Below are positions 1 to 8,197 of a DNA stretch of 64,000 nt, piece after piece. Made by a program: the position numbers and the translations under genes. The stretch lies in the NCBI RefSeq assembly GCF_013449725.1, contig NZ_JACCFF010000001.1:496001-560000 (forward strand), written 5' to 3'. The stretch's first letter is position 1, and each line of letters begins with the position of its first letter. The notes below the pieces were generated by a model that saw only the letters and a list, made by a program, of their open reading frames with translations, searched no databases and had not been told where the DNA came from. Origin of the DNA: Mycobacteroides sp. LB1. GTDB taxonomy: Bacteria > Actinomycetota > Actinomycetes > Mycobacteriales > Mycobacteriaceae.

Positions 1-984
1 GTCACCTTGATCTGACCAGAACCAGGGGACATCGCGATAGGGGCTGCCCCGGCCTGTCATGGAATGGGCGGCCGCGATTCCCTGATTCTGGGCGTTTTGC
101 CAGTGCTCTAGTCGCACCCTTCCCCCCGCGGTTCGGTTGGGATGGTTGGTGACGTCGCCCGCCGCATACACATTGGGGATCGACGTGGCACAGAATTCGT
201 TGACGACAATTCCGTTGTCCGTCTCGATCCCAGAGGCCTCCGCGATGTCGACCGCCGGCGCGGCGCCGATCCCGACCAGTACCAGGTCGGCTTCGATCAC
301 CGATCCGTCAGCCATCCTGATCCGGCGCACATGGTTGCCGTCCCCCTCGATCCTCGCGATCCGTGCGTTCATCCGTATCTCGACTCCACTGCCCACATGC
401 ATGCGCGCCAGCCGGTCGCCGATATCGTCGGCGAGGACGCGGCGGAGCACCCCCGCATCGCGTTCAAGCACCGTCACCGCGGCGCCGCGAGCGCGCACCG
501 ACGCTGCGAGTTCCATGCCGATGAGCCCACCGCCCAAGATGACCACCGACGAGTGATTCCCGATCCGCTCCCGGATGGAGACCGCATCGTCCACGGTGCG
601 GAGGAAGTAGATTCCGTCGAGGTCGATTCCGTCGATCTCGGGTCGGCGCGGTGTCCCACCCGTGCATATCAGGACCTTGTCGGCCGCGACCGACTGTCCA
701 CCCGCCAGCTCGACGCGTTGTCCGTGTGCATCGATTCGGGTGGCCCGCGTTCCGAGAAGAAGTTCGATTCCGTTGTCCGAGTAAAACTTTGCTGGATGTA
801 TCCGCGTCTCATCGGGTTGTTTTTGGCCGGTGAGTACCTCCTTCGACAGCGGGGGGCGATCATACGGAAGCCGATGTTCCGCGCCGATCAGCAGGATGCG
901 GCCGTCGAATCCATCCGCCCGCAATGTCTCTACCGCGCGCGCACCGGCCAGGCTCGCGCCGATCACCACATAGGTTTCAGTCAC
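1..984 (-). CDS. Ferredoxin-NAD(+) reductase of an aromatic dioxygenase system (3' end beyond the window edge)
   Basis: FAD-dependent pyridine nucleotide-disulfide oxidoreductase of the type that passes electrons from NADH to the ferredoxin of Rieske dioxygenases. The reading frame starts at a GTG at 984 (VTETYVVIGASLAGARAVE) and stays open to base 1, giving 328 codons, so only the last part of a roughly 400-residue protein is missing. Visible features are the N-terminal FAD dinucleotide fold (GASLAG), the PYDRPPLSKE segment typical of this family, a second NAD-binding fold (ILGGGLIGMELA, about residue 150) and the FAD-contacting YAAGDVTNHP near residue 280. The start overlaps the stop of the extradiol dioxygenase by 8 bp, so the two are probably translationally coupled. 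I infer it serves the Rieske oxygenase at 14311-16256; no dedicated [2Fe-2S] ferredoxin gene is in view. Confidence 0.88.
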   Translation of the reverse strand, partial: MTETYVVIGASLAGARAVETLRADGFDGRILLIGAEHRLPYDRPPLSKEVLTGQKQPDETRIHPAKFYSDNGIELLLGTRATRIDAHGQRVELAGGQSVAADKVLICTGGTPRRPEIDGIDLDGIYFLRTVDDAVSIRERIGNHSSVVILGGGLIGMELAASVRARGAAVTVLERDAGVLRRVLADDIGDRLARMHVGSGVEIRMNARIARIEGDGNHVRRIRMADGSVIEADLVLVGIGAAPAVDIAEASGIETDNGIVVNEFCATSIPNVYAAGDVTNHPNRTAGGRVRLEHWQNAQNQGIAAAHSMTGRGSPYRDVPWFWSDQGD

Positions 985-1843
985 GCTGGTGCCCCCACAG
1001 ACTGGTCGCATCGTAATTCGACACTCGCCAGGTGGAGTCGTCTACCAGCCGCCCGTCACAACCGAATTCGACCTCGGATCCGGACGGATTCTTGATGAAG
1101 AACGAGATGGCGAGATCGTTGGTGTGCCGCCCGAGGGTCTCGGTGAGCCGTACCCCCTCGACGCCGACCGCATCGAGGGTGCGCCCCACGTCGTCGATGC
1201 TCGTCACTTCGAGCATGAAATGCCCGAGCGCCGGACCGATGTCGGTGTTCTGGACGAACGCGAGGCTGTGGTGCCTCGGATTCACGTGGGCGAAGTGCAC
1301 CTGCCGACCGTGGAACTCGATGGTGTCACTGAGACGGAACCCCAGGGTATCCAGGTAGAAGCTCTTCGCCGCGAGAAGATCGGTAACAAAGAAGAAGACG
1401 TGGCCGAGCCCCAGCTCCTCGGTGACAAATGTCAGGCCACGCGGCGACACGAACGGGCCCTTGGGCAGGAGCGGTCCGTAGAAGAACTCCAGCCGGTTTC
1501 CGTCGGGGTCTACACACCAGATCAGCTTCTGCACTTTGCGCACGCTCGCGCAGTCCGCGTCCTCGCAGACATCGATACCTGCATCGAGGAGCCGACCGCG
1601 CAGTTCCTCGAGCGTGCCGGAGTCCGCAACCTGCCATCCCACATACGCGGCGCCACCAGTTTCGCCTTGGTGGATCGCAAATCGCCATCCCCAGTCGTCT
1701 GCCCGGAAAAGGAGGGTTGAGGATCCGTCGTTCTCCTTGTCGGAGACATCCTGTAACCCAAGGATTTTCGTGCCGTAACTGCGCCAGGCATCGAGGTCTG
1801 TCGCGTAGAGCCCGAGGTACCCGAGCCCAATAACTTCAGTCAT
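977..1843 (-). CDS. Type I extradiol (meta-cleavage) dioxygenase, two-domain vicinal oxygen chelate family
   Basis: Fe(II) ring-cleavage dioxygenase that opens a catecholic ring next to its hydroxyls, like 2,3-dihydroxybiphenyl 1,2-dioxygenase. The 288-residue protein has the two tandem glyoxalase-like modules of the family, the first beginning GLGYLGLYATDLDAW. The expected metal ligands are present in the second module: His in GLGHVFFF, His in RHHSLAF and Glu in SEVEFG. I chose the ATG at 1843 because AGGAAGG lies about 10 nt upstream; the frame stays open to 1933, but the extra 30 residues have no family counterpart. It belongs to the leftward operon with the hydrolases and the ferredoxin reductase. 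Its true substrate cannot be told from sequence. Confidence 0.9.
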   Translation of the reverse strand: MTEVIGLGYLGLYATDLDAWRSYGTKILGLQDVSDKENDGSSTLLFRADDWGWRFAIHQGETGGAAYVGWQVADSGTLEELRGRLLDAGIDVCEDADCASVRKVQKLIWCVDPDGNRLEFFYGPLLPKGPFVSPRGLTFVTEELGLGHVFFFVTDLLAAKSFYLDTLGFRLSDTIEFHGRQVHFAHVNPRHHSLAFVQNTDIGPALGHFMLEVTSIDDVGRTLDAVGVEGVRLTETLGRHTNDLAISFFIKNPSGSEVEFGCDGRLVDDSTWRVSNYDATSLWGHQRD

Positions 1844-1960
1844 CTTCGCGTGTTGCCTTCCTGATCTTCCATTCGGATCTGTTGCCCGCGTTGTGCTTAG
1901 GTATGCAGCTTGTGCCATCGAGACTTCCGTCACAACACGGTCGATCCGTCCACCGGAACG

Positions 1961-2803
1961 TCAACTCAGGAAGGCCCGCACAACCGATACAAAGTCGCGC
2001 GGTCGCTCAAACGGTGGCCAATGGCCACAGTTATTCAGGATTACCAGATCGGAGTGCGGCAGGTGACCAAGCAACATCAAGGCACCTTCCAGCGGCACCA
2101 TGCGGTCAAACCTGCCGTGCACCAACAGTGTCGGAGCCGTGATCGATTGCAGTGCTGCCACATTGCTTCGCGGCACGACAGTCGATCGCCGCCACGTTTC
2201 GACATGCTCGGGCTCTCTCAGCGCCCAGGCACACATCGCGTCCACCAGCGGATCAGTGATCAATCCGCTGTCGAAGACGATCGCTCGAAGCAACCGCTCG
2301 ATGCGGTCTCGTTCAGGTGGTCGTGAAACACACTCGTCGAACAACCGGCCGACCTCGGTGGGGGCCGGCGCCAACAAATAGGGATCGCCTCCCGTCGACG
2401 CGCTGCAACCGCCGATGATCAACTTCTCGATCCGGTCTGGATACGTCACGGCCGCATCGAGCGCAACGGTTCCCCCCGTCGAAACACCCAACAACGCAAA
2501 GGAGCCCAGTTCGACCGCATCGACAACCGCCATCATGTTGCGCATGTAGAGGTCGTGCACGGGTTCGTGGAACTCCAGCGGACTGCTCCGCCCGAAGTTC
2601 GGATAGTCAATGAGGATGCAGCGGTAGTCCTCCGCAAGTTCCTGCAGGATCGCCTGATACGTAAGCCAGGCCGTCGTTCCAGGTAGCGGACCGAATGCCT
2701 GATTCATCACCACCGGCGCACCGTGGCCGACATCGTGATAGTGGACGGTGTCGCCATCGATCACTAGAGTGCGGCTCGTCGAGCCCTCAGAGAACGGCGT
2801 CAA
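1961..2803 (-). CDS. Alpha/beta hydrolase, probable meta-cleavage product hydrolase
   Basis: 280-residue alpha/beta hydrolase that would cut the C-C bond of the ring-opened product, as BphD or HsaD do. It shows the fold's landmarks: a region after strand 3 with NQAFGPLPG in place of the usual HG, DYPNFGRSS, the nucleophile elbow GVSTGG near residue 110, a C-terminal acid region (HGRFDRMVPLEGA) and the catalytic His in NNCGHWPPFERP. The start ATG overlaps the stop of the pyroglutamyl peptidase gene by 4 bp (ATGA), which indicates coupled translation. A second, more distant alpha/beta hydrolase lies two genes upstream, so which of the two handles the ring-cleavage product is uncertain; an esterase role is also possible. 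Confidence 0.82.
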   Translation of the reverse strand: MTPFSEGSTSRTLVIDGDTVHYHDVGHGAPVVMNQAFGPLPGTTAWLTYQAILQELAEDYRCILIDYPNFGRSSPLEFHEPVHDLYMRNMMAVVDAVELGSFALLGVSTGGTVALDAAVTYPDRIEKLIIGGCSASTGGDPYLLAPAPTEVGRLFDECVSRPPERDRIERLLRAIVFDSGLITDPLVDAMCAWALREPEHVETWRRSTVVPRSNVAALQSITAPTLLVHGRFDRMVPLEGALMLLGHLPHSDLVILNNCGHWPPFERPRDFVSVVRAFLS

Positions 2804-3447
2804 CTGATCGCACCGCCGCCAACACGGAGATCGACACCTTCATGGCCTGATGTGATCGAAATAGCCAGTAGTACAGCATCTTCGATGTTCTCGACAGTCA
2901 TCGAGGGCAATGGGGAGTCGAACTGTGCCGCCCGCAGCGGCACAGTCGGGATATGGATGAGACCCACCCGCGTGGCACGGCTCCGAGTCAGATGATGAGC
3001 AAGATAGGCCGTCTGGTTACACAGATAGGTACCGGCGGTGTTCGACACGTATCCCGGGAGCCCCGCATTACGCCAACCCTGCATTATCGCCTTGATCGGT
3101 AGCGAATTCAGGTAGGCGGCAGGGCCATCGGCATCCACGGGTTCGTCTATCGGCGTTCGCCCGCCGATATCCGGAATCGGAAAATCCCGCACGTTGATGG
3201 CGACCCGCTCGAGGGCCGGCGCCGAGCGACCCGGTGCAACGCCGGTGACTACCACAATATCGGGATCTGTTTCTTGCAAGGCGGAGGCTAGCGCATCCCT
3301 TACCGTCACCGTATCGACCGGTAGCAGGACGCCGCAGATCACATCGTCACCGACCCGGCGGCCGTTCAGCCGCCATGCAATCATCCCACTGGGGTTCTCT
3401 GTCTCCTCCGCGTACGCGCCAAATCCGGTGACAAGAACCTTGCTCAT
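2800..3447 (-). CDS. pcp: Pyroglutamyl-peptidase I (peptidase family C15)
   Basis: Cysteine amidase that removes N-terminal pyroglutamate from peptides. Length (215 residues) and sequence match family C15 throughout: VLVTGFGAY at the start, the ALERVAIN block with the catalytic Glu, the NTAGTYLCNQ block with the catalytic Cys, and GLIHIPTVP with the catalytic His. All three triad residues are therefore kept, so this looks like an active enzyme. It is locked into the catabolic operon by 4-bp start/stop overlaps on both sides (with the hydrolases at 3444 and 2803). Such a gene is not a usual part of aromatic meta pathways. It may act on a lactam or pyroglutamyl-like intermediate; that is inference. 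Confidence 0.9.
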   Translation of the reverse strand: MSKVLVTGFGAYAEETENPSGMIAWRLNGRRVGDDVICGVLLPVDTVTVRDALASALQETDPDIVVVTGVAPGRSAPALERVAINVRDFPIPDIGGRTPIDEPVDADGPAAYLNSLPIKAIMQGWRNAGLPGYVSNTAGTYLCNQTAYLAHHLTRSRATRVGLIHIPTVPLRAAQFDSPLPSMTVENIEDAVLLAISITSGHEGVDLRVGGGAIS

Positions 3448-4205
3448 GCCGCCGCCGGCTGCACACAGCGCTGCTGAAAGGCCACGAACTCGGTGACGAA
3501 CTGTTCGGATCGCTCAAGCATGACCGAGGATTGCGTCAGCCCTGGCGCGATGAACAGCTGGGTATTGGGTGCCTGCTTGTGCCAAACGAACGCATCATCG
3601 ACCGGATGGATGGCATCGTCCAGATCTCCCCGGCACACCAACGTGGGAACGTTCAGTTCGGCCAAATGCGGACGCACCGTGAAGTATTCCTGAAAGTTCG
3701 TGGTGCTCCGTGTTTTCGCGTAGAAATCGACCGCGACGCGCCAGTCGTCACCATGCAACGTGCGCCACTCGCGGGCCTGCTCGCTGTCATCCTCGACGGA
3801 GTCGAAGAACGAATTGAGCGAGGCGTTTCCACTGTTACTCAGTCCGACGATAGGCGCGTCGACGGTGAGTGTGCGCACTCTGTCGGGATTGTCCAAGACC
3901 AGCCGGCCGGCAATTCGCGAGCCGAGTGACACTCCTGCCACATGGATCTTGTCCAGGGCGAGGCCGTCCAACAGCGCCCAGAGATCCTCGACCCACACCT
4001 GCGGGCGTGACAGTGGCGCGGTCCGCGCGCTCCGGCCCAGACCGCGTAGATCCGGGACGATCACCCGGTGCGTGCGTGCCAACTGCGGTACCAAGTCGCC
4101 AAACCATCGACCCGATGCGGCGGCACCGTGGATCAACAACAGCGGATCCCCTGTCCCCTGGTCCTCGTAGTAGAGCTCGGCGTCCCCAATGACCACATTG
4201 CCCAT
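3444..4205 (-). CDS. Alpha/beta hydrolase, first gene of the leftward catabolic operon
   Basis: 253-residue alpha/beta hydrolase with oxyanion-hole motif LLIHGAAASG, the DLRGLGRSAR strand and nucleophile elbow GVSLGS near residue 95; the acid is probably in CRGDLDDAIHPVDD. The C-terminal catalytic His is not obvious (the expected area reads FIAPGLTQSSVM), so activity is less certain than for its neighbour. The ATG at 4205 is preceded by AAGGAG at an 8-nt spacing and is clearly the start, although the frame is open further upstream to 4412. It heads the leftward operon and is divergent from the decarboxylase gene across a 185-bp promoter region. Esterase, lactonase or meta-cleavage hydrolase roles are all possible. 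Confidence 0.8.
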   Translation of the reverse strand: MGNVVIGDAELYYEDQGTGDPLLLIHGAAASGRWFGDLVPQLARTHRVIVPDLRGLGRSARTAPLSRPQVWVEDLWALLDGLALDKIHVAGVSLGSRIAGRLVLDNPDRVRTLTVDAPIVGLSNSGNASLNSFFDSVEDDSEQAREWRTLHGDDWRVAVDFYAKTRSTTNFQEYFTVRPHLAELNVPTLVCRGDLDDAIHPVDDAFVWHKQAPNTQLFIAPGLTQSSVMLERSEQFVTEFVAFQQRCVQPAAA

Positions 4206-4390
4206 CGATGAAACTCCTTTGTCGGGGCTTACGTAACGGAGTCCAGGCTTTCCAGACAAGGAGTGCCTCACAATGCGGGCGTTCCGTAGAACGGAAACCG
4301 CCAGGACCGATTTGGTGTCTCCTGTCCGTTGTTCCGCCGAACGGACCGCCATTATTTCCATCAGAATGCCGCCCGGGACAGGGTGAGGGC
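4206..4390. promoter_or_regulatory. Divergent promoter region with two TTCCG-N5-CGGA palindromes
   Basis: This 185-bp space separates the leftward hydrolase operon from the rightward decarboxylase gene. It holds a perfect palindrome TTCCGTAGAACGGAA at 4282-4296 and a near copy TTCCGCCGAACGGAC at 4332-4346, with centres 50 bp apart. A third match, TTCCGGATAGCGGAC, lies at 14223-14237 before the Rieske operon. The arrangement fits operators for the IclR-family regulator at 5415, whose family commonly binds palindromes of about this size; the pairing of protein and site is inference. Confidence 0.55.
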
Positions 4391-5206
4391 ATGAACGCAC
4401 AACCCGCAACATCGGTTCAGCTCACAGATTCCCCGCGATACGCGGAATCGCTTGCCGGCCAACTGTTACAGGCGGAGACCGACCGGATAGCCTGCGCGCC
4501 TCTCACCGATAGCAAGCCCGATTTGTCCATTGAGCTCGCCTACCGCATCCAAGACGAAGCGCTGAGTCAGCGGATCGAGCGTGGCGAGACCATCACCGGT
4601 ATAAAGCTCGGTCTCACTTCTCCCGCCAAACAAGAGCAGATGGGCGTCTCCGCGCCACTCACCGCGTGGCTCACCGATGCCATGGCACTTCCCGTCGGCA
4701 CACCGCTTCCACACGACCGCTTGATTCATCCCCGCGTCGAGCCCGAGATCACCTTTGTCATGGGACGACGATTGGCGGGGCCGGGCGTCACCGCAGCCAC
4801 GGCATTAGCTGCGGTGGATCGCGTATATGCAAGCCTAGAAGTCATCGACAGTCGCTACCTCGACTTTCGGTTCACCTTGCCGGATGTCATCGCGGACAAC
4901 GCCTCGTCGGCCTACTACGTCACCGGCCCAATCGGCGCAAACCCCACCGATCTCAACCTCCGGTTGGAGGGGTGCCTGCTCCATGTCGGCGGCCGACTGG
5001 CGGCAAGTGGACTCGGCGCTGCCGTCCAGGGCCACCCCGCCGAAGCACTAGCTCTGGCGGCAAACTCGCTAGCGCAACGCGGCCACGCCATCGAAGCAGG
5101 GTGGATTGTGATGACCGGCGGAATCACCGATGCGGTGGCGGCCAATCCCGGAGCCACAATCAACGCCCAGTTCACTCATCTCGGCTCGGTGGACATCATC
5201 AGCTGA
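4391..5206 (+). CDS. 4-oxalocrotonate decarboxylase / 2-keto-4-pentenoate hydratase family enzyme
   Basis: 271-residue member of the fumarylacetoacetase-fold hydratase/decarboxylase family (DmpH/XylI and MhpD relatives). It carries the family core: GIKLGLTSPAKQEQMGV, the metal-binding HPRVEPEITFV, SLEVIDSRY and VIADNASS. I take the ATG at 4391, which has GGGTGAGG just upstream; the frame stays open upstream to 4208 but that stretch is the promoter region with the palindromes. A second family member lies at 9061. Since a hydratase plus aldolase set follows, this one is more likely the decarboxylase that turns 2-oxo-3-hexenedioate into the hydratase substrate, but the two activities cannot be separated by eye. 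Confidence 0.83.
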   Translation: MNAQPATSVQLTDSPRYAESLAGQLLQAETDRIACAPLTDSKPDLSIELAYRIQDEALSQRIERGETITGIKLGLTSPAKQEQMGVSAPLTAWLTDAMALPVGTPLPHDRLIHPRVEPEITFVMGRRLAGPGVTAATALAAVDRVYASLEVIDSRYLDFRFTLPDVIADNASSAYYVTGPIGANPTDLNLRLEGCLLHVGGRLAASGLGAAVQGHPAEALALAANSLAQRGHAIEAGWIVMTGGITDAVAANPGATINAQFTHLGSVDIIS

Positions 5207-5287
5207 TCGCGGCGCGCAACTTAGGTAGTTGTCTCGGTGATTTACCCGATGTGATCGGCGCCACTTTGGACATAGCGTTGTGATCAG

Positions 5288-5333
5288 GTCGAATACCGGC
5301 ATTTCACGGCCCCGTCAGCTGCCGGCATTCGAC
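5288..5333 (+). terminator. Long inverted repeat after the decarboxylase gene
   Basis: A 14-bp stem (5288-5301 pairing with 5320-5333, one mismatch) around an 18-nt loop lies 80 bp after the decarboxylase stop and 80 bp before the IclR gene. There is no T tract, so it would be a mycobacterial-type stem terminator or, alternatively, a regulator binding site in front of iclR. Confidence 0.45.
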
Positions 5334-5414
5334 CCGGACAAGTACCTATGTCCGAATTAATCACCGATCCAGCCCGCAGATCTTGCTGCTCCTGGCGACC
5401 GAGAGGCAACGCCC

Positions 5415-6266
5415 ATGCCGATTCCGAGTGCGATAGCGCCCACCCGAATCCACGACACCCCCGCCCGTATCGCACTGCTTGCCCCACCCGAGCCGCCAGA
5501 CCGCGACTCTTCGACCTCAGTAGCAAAGGCTCTGTCGCTCTTGAGCAGCTTCACACCACACCACCCGACCATGGGGGTCTCCGAGATCGCCCGGCGTGCA
5601 CAGCTCCCGAAGTCAACGGCCCATAGACTCTTGGCAGTGCTCGTCAACTGGGGCATGGTCACCAAACGCGGTACGGAATACTCCCCCGGCGCGCGGCTCA
5701 GCGAACTCGCCGCGCTGTCGTCACGTCCCGACACGCAAGAGCTCCGGCGTGTCGCTCTTCCCCATTTGCTCGATCTCTACGAGCGGACACACGAGACGGT
5801 CAACCTCTGCGTGCTCGCCGGTACCGATGTGCTCTACGTCGACAAGATCCATGGGCACAACGGCGTCGATTCCCCGGCGTGCGTGGGGTCCCGCCTGCCG
5901 GCCAGTAACACTGCTGTCGGAAAGGCACTCTTGTCGTTCAGCACCCCAAACACTCTGGCGAGGGTCGCGGGAAATCTGCGGCCCGCAACATCATTGAGTA
6001 TTTCGTCGTCCTCACAACTCAGTCGGGAACTCGAGAGCATCCGCACCTTGGGTGTTGCCTATGACCGACAGGAGGCACGGCCCGGACTTACCTGCATAGC
6101 AGCTCCGGTGCGCTCCTGGTCGGGAGCGGTCGTCGCGGCGATCTCAATCTCGGGCCCCGTGCAGCGATTTCGCCCTCCGAACGCGGTATCGGTGATCCGC
6201 GCCGCGGCGGCAGGCATTGCCAAGAGTTCACAAGAGCTCAGCTGGAGACACCAAGTATCCAACTGA
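5415..6266 (+). CDS. IclR-family transcriptional regulator of the catabolic cluster
   Basis: 283-residue regulator. An N-terminal tail of about 30 residues is followed by the winged helix-turn-helix (SVAKALSLLSSF to about residue 85, with recognition-helix sequence LPKSTAHRLLAVL) and then the effector-binding IclR domain (ETVNLCVLAGTDVLYVDKIHG, GSRLPASNTAVGKALLSF, and AAPVRSWSGAVVAAISISGP near the C-terminus). It sits between the decarboxylase gene and the DUF2848 gene in the same direction. IclR proteins often control aromatic catabolism and sense a ring-derived acid. The TTCCG-N5-CGGA sites at 4282, 4332 and 14223 are the obvious candidate operators. Whether it activates or represses is unknown. 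Confidence 0.9.
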   Translation: MPIPSAIAPTRIHDTPARIALLAPPEPPDRDSSTSVAKALSLLSSFTPHHPTMGVSEIARRAQLPKSTAHRLLAVLVNWGMVTKRGTEYSPGARLSELAALSSRPDTQELRRVALPHLLDLYERTHETVNLCVLAGTDVLYVDKIHGHNGVDSPACVGSRLPASNTAVGKALLSFSTPNTLARVAGNLRPATSLSISSSSQLSRELESIRTLGVAYDRQEARPGLTCIAAPVRSWSGAVVAAISISGPVQRFRPPNAVSVIRAAAAGIAKSSQELSWRHQVSN

Positions 6267-6299
6267 CGCACCCCCCTATCCCGATAATCCGTAGACAGG

Positions 6300-6998
6300 A
6301 TGTCCATGCCCAATCTGACCTTCGAACTCCCTGACGGCGAAGAGATCACCGTCGCAGTCGACACGTTGCTCAACGCCGGGTACGCCGGACGCAGCCAGGA
6401 CGACGTGGCCGCGCATGTCGCCGAACTCGCCCAGCTCGGTGTACCCGCGCCAACACGGGTACCCTGCATCTACCCGATCGCCCCTTACCTAGCCATGCAA
6501 ACCGACGAAGTGTCTGTCCAGCACGGTAAGACATCAGGAGAGGCGGAGTGGGCACTGATCGTCGCCGGAGATAGTCCGGAGGATCTGCTTCTGACCGCGG
6601 CATGCGACCACACGGATCGACAGCTCGAACAGCACGGAGTCGCGTGGAGTAAGCAGGCCGCGCCAGATGTGTTGGCCCGCAAGGCGTGGCGCCTGTCCGA
6701 TGTGGAGTCGAACTTAGACGATCTCACCCTGGTCGGCACCGTCATCACCGAGGAGGGACCTCAGGAAATTCAACGTGGCACCCTCGCGGAACTGCTCACG
6801 CCGATGTACTGGGTGGAGGAACTCTCACAACACGGGCTGCTGCGTCCCGGAACCGTGCTGATGTCCGGCACGATCCCGATGGTTCCGGAGATCAACCAGT
6901 TCAGCACGGGCTGGCGAGTTGACTTGGGCAACCCCCACACGGGCGACACCATCACTCTTTCCTACACGGTGCGCCACATTCCGGCGCCGATCGACTGA
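6300..6998 (+). CDS. DUF2848 family protein
   Basis: 232-residue protein that resembles the DUF2848 family, cytosolic proteins of unknown reaction that I believe to be related to the fumarylacetoacetate hydrolase fold. Recognisable stretches are LLNAGYAGRSQDDVAAHV, RVPCIYPIAPYL, SGEAEWALIV and PGTVLMSGTIPMV; the last resembles the TGTP turn of fumarylacetoacetase-fold hydrolases. The start could be ATG 6300 or ATG 6306; both are in frame. It is the first gene of a tight run with the OYE-like oxidoreductase and the amidase, which suggests a shared step on a side product or side chain. Function is not known and I do not assign one. Confidence 0.75.
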   Translation: MSMPNLTFELPDGEEITVAVDTLLNAGYAGRSQDDVAAHVAELAQLGVPAPTRVPCIYPIAPYLAMQTDEVSVQHGKTSGEAEWALIVAGDSPEDLLLTAACDHTDRQLEQHGVAWSKQAAPDVLARKAWRLSDVESNLDDLTLVGTVITEEGPQEIQRGTLAELLTPMYWVEELSQHGLLRPGTVLMSGTIPMVPEINQFSTGWRVDLGNPHTGDTITLSYTVRHIPAPID

Positions 6999-7033
6999 TC
7001 AAGTCTTTCAAGACCTTCCATTCAGGAGCAGCT

Positions 7034-8197
7034 TTGCCTATCTCTCGCGACCCATGGTGTCCAATCACCCTGAACTCCGGCGGTGTCCTGAGGAACCGCT
7101 TCATCCTTGCCCCGATGACGACGAATGCGTCGGACCCTGACGGTCAGGCATCTGAGTCAGAACTCGGCTATCTCGCGCGCCGCGCCGCCACCGGATTCGG
7201 CGCGGTGGTGACCTCCTGTGCATATGTGCATCCCGATGGCCGCTCATGGCACGGGATCGGTGCCGTGGACGACCGCCATCTGACCAGTCTGAGTGCGGTG
7301 GCGGACGCGGCTAGGGGCACCGACGGCACGGGCATTCTGCAGATCTACGACGGCGGACGCATCGCGTTACCCGAACTGGCTGGACCCCAGGGCATTCGGG
7401 CCCCGTCGGCGATACCCTCGGCGCGCCCGAACGCGCAGACGCCAAGAGAATTGTCAGACGCGGAGGTGCGCGAGCTCATCGCTGCGTTCGGTACATCTGC
7501 TGGACTCGGCATCCGCGCGGGTTTCGACGGAGTCGAGATTCACGGGGCCAATCACTATCTGGTCCATCAGTTCTTCTCCCCTCGTGCCAATCAGCGCGAC
7601 GACGAGTGGGGAGGAGATCTTGATCGACGGATGCAGTTTCCGCTGCAGGTTGCGCGCGAGGTCCGCGCGGCGGTCGGCCCCGGCGTGATTATCGGCTTTC
7701 GCCTCACGCCGTTCGAGTCAGAGGCGGGTGGATACACCCTCGACGAATCCACCTGCCTCGCCGATCGTCTGGCAGATGAAGGTATCGATTACATCCACAT
7801 CTCGATGGACGACTTCAGGCGGAACTCCCCTCAGCCTGAAGACCGCGACTGGACGAAAACCCGGGAACGCGTCGAATCGCGCAACCCCATCGCCGCCATC
7901 TCTGCTGTCGTCGAAGGCAGGTGCGCCGTCGTGGCCAGCGGTGGAATCCGAACCATGGACGACACCCGCGATGCGATCACCGCGGGAGCTGATCTGCTCG
8001 CCATAGGACGTGCGGCACTGATCGACCCGGAGTGGGTGGACAAGATGAAACTCGGTGCGCAACAGGATATCCGCACCCAACTACCTGATGACAAGGCAGA
8101 AATCGAATCTCATCTCACGATTCCGGCACGAATGGTCCGATATCTGCTGAGTCGACCGGGATGGATACCACGCGCCGCACCGGACGGTTCGAAATGA
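7034..8197 (+). CDS. NADH:flavin oxidoreductase, Old Yellow Enzyme family
   Basis: 387-residue FMN-dependent TIM-barrel enzyme that reduces activated C=C bonds. It begins at a TTG at 7034 with AGGAG seven bases upstream. Family marks: FILAPMTTNASD near the N-terminus, the substrate/FMN block GVEIHGANHYLVHQFFSP, DEWGGDLDRRMQFP, and the phosphate-binding ASGGIRTMDD and LLAIGRAALIDP toward the C-terminus. It follows the DUF2848 gene by 35 bp and overlaps the next gene by 4 bp (ATGA). In this setting it may saturate or aromatise a ring or an enone intermediate; relatives include xenobiotic and enoate reductases. The precise substrate is not inferable. Confidence 0.88.
   Translation: MPISRDPWCPITLNSGGVLRNRFILAPMTTNASDPDGQASESELGYLARRAATGFGAVVTSCAYVHPDGRSWHGIGAVDDRHLTSLSAVADAARGTDGTGILQIYDGGRIALPELAGPQGIRAPSAIPSARPNAQTPRELSDAEVRELIAAFGTSAGLGIRAGFDGVEIHGANHYLVHQFFSPRANQRDDEWGGDLDRRMQFPLQVAREVRAAVGPGVIIGFRLTPFESEAGGYTLDESTCLADRLADEGIDYIHISMDDFRRNSPQPEDRDWTKTRERVESRNPIAAISAVVEGRCAVVASGGIRTMDDTRDAITAGADLLAIGRAALIDPEWVDKMKLGAQQDIRTQLPDDKAEIESHLTIPARMVRYLLSRPGWIPRAAPDGSK

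Noticed and set aside
142..1095. Long plus-strand open frame of 317 codons at the left edge
   Set aside because: It runs antisense to the ferredoxin reductase and extradiol dioxygenase genes and has no domain character (Arg/His/Asp-rich, low complexity). The minus frame has clear FAD- and NAD-binding motifs.
3760..4170. Plus-strand open frames between the hydrolase and the decarboxylase
   Set aside because: They are antisense to the alpha/beta hydrolase gene, which has a strong ribosome binding site and clear motifs.
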